DNA of 64,000 nt from Aurantiochytrium sp. KH105 (Eukaryota; Sar; Bigyra; Thraustochytrida; Thraustochytriidae): positions 1-64,000 of the forward strand of contig BGKB01000185.1 of the NCBI GenBank assembly GCA_003116975.1, in the 5' to 3' direction. A program made the translations under genes and the position numbers. The notes below the pieces were generated by a model that had not been told where the DNA came from, did not search any database, and saw only the letters and a list, made by a program, of their open reading frames with translations. Positions 59,487 through 64,000 of this stretch are shown here, one piece after another; position 1 is the first letter of the stretch; every line of letters begins with the position of its first letter.

Positions 59487-61379
59487 TTAGAGAAGCAGGT
59501 AGATGACAACGAAGATGAGAGCAGCAATGTTCAAGGCCCAGACGCCAATCATGGGTACAATGTCTCCTTCAACGCTAAAGGCGTCGCGCGCGATGGGCTC
59601 CTCGTCGTTCTCCGGAGGAAAGGCCGTGTAGAGCGCAAAGTGTTTGAGTTTCTGGTCCTTGCGCACCCAGCGCTCGTCGAGCCAGCCGGCGACGCCGTCT
59701 TCGTGATCAAGAATATCCTCCGGATCAAAGCGGACAAGATTCATGTGGATATCCGAGGCCGCCGATCCGCTGAGCAGATTACGGTACGAGGGAATGACAG
59801 TGTTCTTGTTGAGCGCCTTTTCGTTTTCCGCGAGATCGTCCGTGTAGCCCTCGTAGGCAATGGTCACGTCGTAAATTTCGACATTCTGGCCCTCGAGCGT
59901 CTCGAGCGTTGCCGTAAGCTCGTTCGCATCGGGAAGGAGAAGGGTACGGAGCTCTGGGCGAGCAGGATCGGCCTCGCGCTCCGCTTCAATAGAGGCTCGT
60001 GTGGGCCAGCCCCGCTCGGGAAAGATGACCGACCACTCGTAGGCGTGGTCCGCGAGGAGACTTCGAAAGTGGCGGGCAATTTGCTTGCGATCCTTGGCCT
60101 GACGATCGTCCTTGGAGCGGCGCGAGAGAAAGACAAAGCCGAACAGCTCAAAAAGCGGGCCGAGGCCGAGAAGCTCGAGACGCTCGCGCAGGCCGAGAAA
60201 GGCCTTGACGTTGCCGTGCGTGTCTTCGAGGGCCTTGGCCACAAACATGAGAAAGAGCACGTCGGCCTGGCAGGCGCTGTTGGCGAGAAAGATGCGCGTT
60301 ACGTCGGCCTGCGAGGAACCATGGCGGCCCGAGCGACGGCGGCTTCGGCGACGCGAGGAGGACGAGCGACGGCTCAGCGATCGGCGCAGATTGATGGGTT
60401 TCGGGACATCCCCGCTCAGGTGAAAGAGCTGCGGCGGCAAGAGCCAGGCGATGGCGTCAATCCAGATGGTTTGGAGTTTGCTTGCCGCAGTGCGTCGGAG
60501 CGTCGAGGGCGCGGCGAGAGCCTTAAAAAAGGACTTGGCAAAGCCGCCCACCATGGTGATGGAGAGTCCAGCGGCCACGGCGCCCACCGTGCGACCGACC
60601 GTCTGCATGGGCCGAGGGAGAGCCTTGGCCTCCTTGTTGGCGCGCGCCCAGATTTCTTCGGCCTGAACATTGAGGCGCGACTTCTTCTTGCGGCCGACGC
60701 GAAGAGCGTTCGTGAGCCGGCGCTGTCGTTGCAGGGTCTGCCCGTCGTCATCGACAGCTGTATTGTACTCACGCAGCTGGGTGAAGGACGACTTGAGGTG
60801 GGTGGACTGGCTCACCTGGATGGCCTTGTTGATGGAGTTGATCCATGCGCGTGCCTCCTCGCCGCTTGCGGCGCGAAAGACGAGCACCTCGTCCTTGTAA
60901 CGGACGGTGGCTTCGTCCTCGTCCTCGTCGTCGCTGTCGGCGCCAAAGCCAAAGGAGAACTCGCCGTCTTCGGCCTCGCGCTGCCGCAGCGGGGATCGCG
61001 TGGTGGACTCCTCCTTTTCACGCGTTGTCCATGTGATGGCAAACTCGGGCTCGTCGTCCTGGGGGAGGACGTGTTTGATGGCTGAGAGCATAATTTCGGT
61101 GCGCTGCGAGGTGACCTCGAGATTCTGCACAATCACCTTTTCGTTGTCGATAAAGACGGTGTTGGGCGACCACTCGCCGATCACCTTGTGAAAGATCTTG
61201 TCGCGCTTGCGCTGTCGCAGGCCCACGCGTCGCCGCGTCTTGAGCTGGCCGGACTTGATCACCGACCGCGCCAGCGTCTTCATCTTGGCGTCGAAGAGCT
61301 CCTGTGGCGACAACCCAGTGCCTTCTCCAGGCATCCTGTGCTCCAGCTCCGAGTCATAATCCGAGTCGGAGTCCGCCAT
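59487..61379 (-). CDS. PH domain + LPLAT (PlsC-like) acyltransferase-type membrane protein (630 aa)
   Basis: The N-terminal part (about 30-170) looks like a PH domain split by an acidic insert, ending in VRYKDEVLVFRAASGEEARAWINSINKA, the typical C-terminal PH helix with its Trp. Residues about 340-600 resemble the LCLAT1/AGPAT3-5 group of lysophospholipid acyltransferases: VIFPERGWPT near 449-458 in place of FPEGT, EIYDVTIAYEGY near 500-511, and a WLDERWVRKDQKLKHF block near 570. A final hydrophobic segment (about 609-630) anchors the protein. The catalytic HX4D box should read NHRTxxD, but here the matching NSACQAD (near 366) has Ser for His. The protein may therefore have lost acyl transfer or work differently. 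I start at the ATG at 61,379, which begins a compact acidic N-terminus; the frame is open upstream without a better start. Confidence 0.82.
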   Translation of the reverse strand: MADSDSDYDSELEHRMPGEGTGLSPQELFDAKMKTLARSVIKSGQLKTRRRVGLRQRKRDKIFHKVIGEWSPNTVFIDNEKVIVQNLEVTSQRTEIMLSAIKHVLPQDDEPEFAITWTTREKEESTTRSPLRQREAEDGEFSFGFGADSDDEDEDEATVRYKDEVLVFRAASGEEARAWINSINKAIQVSQSTHLKSSFTQLREYNTAVDDDGQTLQRQRRLTNALRVGRKKKSRLNVQAEEIWARANKEAKALPRPMQTVGRTVGAVAAGLSITMVGGFAKSFFKALAAPSTLRRTAASKLQTIWIDAIAWLLPPQLFHLSGDVPKPINLRRSLSRRSSSSRRRSRRRSGRHGSSQADVTRIFLANSACQADVLFLMFVAKALEDTHGNVKAFLGLRERLELLGLGPLFELFGFVFLSRRSKDDRQAKDRKQIARHFRSLLADHAYEWSVIFPERGWPTRASIEAEREADPARPELRTLLLPDANELTATLETLEGQNVEIYDVTIAYEGYTDDLAENEKALNKNTVIPSYRNLLSGSAASDIHMNLVRFDPEDILDHEDGVAGWLDERWVRKDQKLKHFALYTAFPPENDEEPIARDAFSVEGDIVPMIGVWALNIAALIFVVIYLLL

Positions 61380-62634
61380 CCTCGAGCTCGTGCTCGTGCT
61401 CGTGCTCCTGCGCGCCTGCGAGCCCGCGTGTCTGCGCGAGCAGTACGCCCGCGGCTTTTGCGCTTTGTTGTCGTGAGTGAGTGCGCGCGTGCGTGCACCT
61501 TGAGGTCCTTGGCCCAGCCCGCCTGCTTCGCCAGTCTGCTTGCCGCCCACCTCGCCGCCGGTCGGTCTCCCGCCCGCTCCGCGCCTCCTCTTCTCCTCTC
61601 GACTGCGCTGCGCCGCGCCGCGCCGCGCCGCGCCTGCTCTCGCGCTGCGCTCGCTCCGCACGTGCCGCCTCGACACGCGCTGTCGGTCTGCTCGGTGCCC
61701 GCCTGCCGCCCTTCGCCTCCTTTCCTCCTCTCCTCCTTCCTCCCCTTCTTTCTTTCTTTCTTTCTTTGTTTTTTTCTTTCTTTGCGAGGCACGTGCGTGT
61801 ACTTGTACTGGGGTGGGCGTCTCACTCGTTTAGACCATTTCATTTGGACACTTGATGGGTTTAGTCTATCTAACGCCTAGAACTTCCTATCAAATTGCGG
61901 TCGCAGCGCCACGTGCAAGAGATAGGCCGTGACATTGCGGTAATTTTTTGTGCAGTTAGCTTTGAAAATTTATCCGTTGAAGACCCGTTTATTTTTTGGT
62001 GTGAGCATTGAAGGTCATTGATGAGACATCTGCTTTTGCGATTGGTCTATTTGGGTTTGAAATAGCACATTGGAAGAAATGTTATCAAGGAAGAGTTCAG
62101 CAAGACCGATCTGGGCAGCTAAACGCTTCTGCGGGATCGCACTGCTGCCCGCCTCAGGTGTCAATGCCATGTCAAGCTCAGTTTCACCGTGCCCAGCTGC
62201 AAGCCCTGCCATCATCATCATCACGTAAATACCACAGTCAAACCCGTTTCTTTGAGACTTTGAGCGGTAACATGGCTCCGCCCAATTCTCAGTTTTTGAA
62301 GAGTCCCGAAGTAGTTGGCGACAACAAAGGCTTTGTCTTCTCTCCTCTTCGGATCCGACGCTTATGCTCTTTCAGGCTCTTTGACCTGCCTCAGACCCTG
62401 CCACACTCTCCACCTCACGATTTCTTTGGTTTGAGTTTATCATGTCAACCGTTCGTGCATGCTCCTGCTCTTTGCAAGGTCCCGAGGGAGACGGAAGTGA
62501 GCTGAATCAATTTCAAGTCCCATAGCGCCGGCGAAGCTTCTCAGCTCTGTGGTAAATGCACTCGAGGACGAGAACCCTGCTGTTGAGCCGTAAAGGACCA
62601 AGCGGTCCTTTATCACGTCGAGATACATTAACAT
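61380..62634. other. Right-hand spacer, no gene recognised
   Basis: Positions 61,380-61,800 are GC-rich with GCCGC units near 61,604-61,635 and TTTC units near 61,745-61,765, and form the 5' flank of the acyltransferase-like gene. From about 61,860 the sequence becomes clearly less GC-rich. A 65-codon minus-strand frame at 62,440-62,634 continues the frame of the coding fragments to its right after a stop and may be part of the same locus. Nothing else is recognisable. Confidence 0.4.
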
Positions 62635-63622
62635 CTAGTGAGCATTGTAGCAGGCGGGCATGAACACAAAGCGCAGATTGCTCGGAATGCAAGTCTCATG
62701 TCTCTTCAGCTCCTCCCAAGATCTACGGTTATGAGAAGCTTGTATGGTAACTGAGGATTCCCGATGCAATGCACGATCCAGTCTCCCAGAGTGTGTACAT
62801 ACAAACGCACAGCCGTCCTTGTGAGTCCCGTTATCTTCCCGAAGGATCTCCACGAAGACTTTCATCACAAAAGAGGCCAAGCAATCGTCAGCAGTTGACA
62901 GTTGGTGAAGCTCTTTGAAACTAGCTTGCAGTCGAACTCCAATTTTGCTGTGCCGCCGCCCGCATCGATGGCTTCTGTGAACGAATTTGAACTGAGCCCT
63001 AACGTTCCTCTCAAATGCTTTCTCGAGCAGGCTCTTGTAGGAGTTCATGAGAACTCCGTCCTTACTTGAAACTTTGCAAAGAGGGCTCAAAACCCGCGGT
63101 GCAGAGACATTTTTGAAGTGACTTCAACGTAGCACCCTGAGCTCCTCCATGGTCCACATCCTCCTGGGCTTGCTACAGTCATTGCTATCCTGATGCCCAC
63201 TACCTGTTTTCGTCTCCCGGCAGACTGTACAGTATCGACTGGGATCGAGATTATCTTGACTACGCCATGGCCGATGCCAAAAAAATGACCCTGGCTCAGC
63301 CAGCATGGCGGTCTTCACTCAACAATTTGCATGACCACCAAATCGCGCAAGGGCGAGCGAAGACTTCCTCACAAGTCAGATAAAGCCGCCACGGGTGCTC
63401 GAAGATCCACGCTCGAAAATTGAAAGAACCATAGGCTGCTTGAGCATCTTTCATGCTGATTGTCGACACTTCCTTGCAAAGAGCAGACACTCGATTCTTC
63501 TCTGTGTCGCGAAGCTTGACTGTGCGCCGCTTGCCCGTGAAGGTGACTTCATCTTCTTGCACGTCAGCCTCGCTGTCGCTATCGTTATCGCCGTCGCCAT
63601 CCCCATCATGTGGTGAGCTGTC
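62635..63622 (-). CDS. Uncharacterised coding sequence in pieces (spliced or decayed)
   Basis: Two minus-strand frames carry protein-like sequence. The first (63,622-63,296) opens with an acidic run (DGDGDGDNDSDSEADVQEDE), followed by FTGKRRTVKLRDTEKNRV and FRAWIFEHPWRLYL. It has no ATG, so an upstream exon is expected. The second (63,318-62,635) has a Cys-rich stretch (YCTVCRETKTGSGHQDSNDC), RMWTMEELRVL, one in-frame stop at 63,124, and then a basic region (LLEKAFERNVRAQFKFVHRS) and FVMKVFVEILRED. The base composition is less GC-rich than the genes to the left. It could be a host gene with introns I cannot place, or a decayed transposon gene. I do not recognise the family. Confidence 0.35.
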
Positions 63623-64000
63623 TCACGTGTCGGAAGCCGGCTCTTCGCCTTCTTCGTCTTGAGAGGCTGCGCGCGGCCCCCTTGCGGGGCGCGCGGATTG
63701 CGCGCCCACCATACGTAGATGCGTGCTTGGGGCGTGTGATGTCTGTCTCCTTGCAGCGATTGGTCTTTTCCTGTCTACTGCCGCTGCTGCCACGTCCAAG
63801 CCAAGATCAACCGCCAAGGACGAAAAAGGCCTCTCTGTCAGTGGAGGCTGTGAGGTAAACCCTCAACATGTGAGGATGTTGCGCATGGTTTTTTGCCAAT
63901 GCGCAACATAAAACTGGGAGGAGCTCCACTAGAGCACCCTTACGAGGTCTGTGGGAGAAAATGCAGACAAGCTGTGAGGTCCACTGAAAAGACACATTGA
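63623..64000. other. Right edge, no gene recognised
   Basis: Only short frames are present and none shows a domain. If the fragments to the left are exons of a minus-strand gene, its 5' exon could lie here or beyond the window. Confidence 0.35.

Overview
This is a eukaryotic nuclear window. It is GC-rich, with long and mostly intronless genes, GC-biased third codon positions and short spaces between genes. It carries eukaryote-only families: presenilin, FKBP12, AMMECR1, dolichyldiphosphatase, TMEM65 and a Ty1/Copia element. Together these suggest a protist. A thraustochytrid-like stramenopile is my best guess, but that is inference. One FKBP12 gene shows a clear 137-nt GTAAGT...CAG intron, so splicing occurs but is rare here.

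Layout. Positions 1-680 hold no recognisable gene. From about 680 to 15,535 lies a tandem array of a roughly 1.4-kb degenerate satellite. It is interrupted by a young Ty1/Copia LTR element (1,468-7,341, flanked by a 5-bp target duplication) and by a roughly 320-bp foreign segment near 8.0-8.3 kb. From 15.5 to 25.98 kb an NLR-like gene (TIR-TIR-NACHT-WD40, 19,051-23,166) sits between degenerate copies of a second, roughly 0.95-kb repeat. Then follows a gene-dense stretch: an ankyrin protein (-), a GH31 alpha-glucosidase (+), dolichyldiphosphatase (-), a TMEM65-GAF fusion (+), a large ARM/coiled-coil protein (-) and an acidic protein with a C-terminal Cys-pair motif (-). Positions 41.2-49.06 kb are gene-free and full of simple repeats. 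The right third holds a small orphan gene (+), a 1,920-aa kinase-like/NACHT/ankyrin protein (-), presenilin (-), FKBP12 (-), AMMECR1 (+) and a PH-LPLAT acyltransferase-like protein (-). The last kilobases hold fragmentary, unrecognised minus-strand coding sequence.

Themes. Two different STAND/NACHT proteins plus a free ankyrin protein lie within 37 kb. One carries two TIR domains and a WD40 array whose ten repeats are almost identical except at a few surface positions, the pattern known from fungal HET-D/E/R allorecognition proteins. The other joins a kinase-like domain resembling bacterial conflict-system TCAD9 modules to NACHT and ankyrin repeats. Both look like candidate innate immune or self/non-self receptors, which is inferred from architecture only. 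Among the housekeeping genes, the TMEM65 fusion to a GAF domain with a complete NKFDE motif (possible cyclic-nucleotide control of a mitochondrial membrane protein) and a presenilin with GLMD in place of GLGD stand out.
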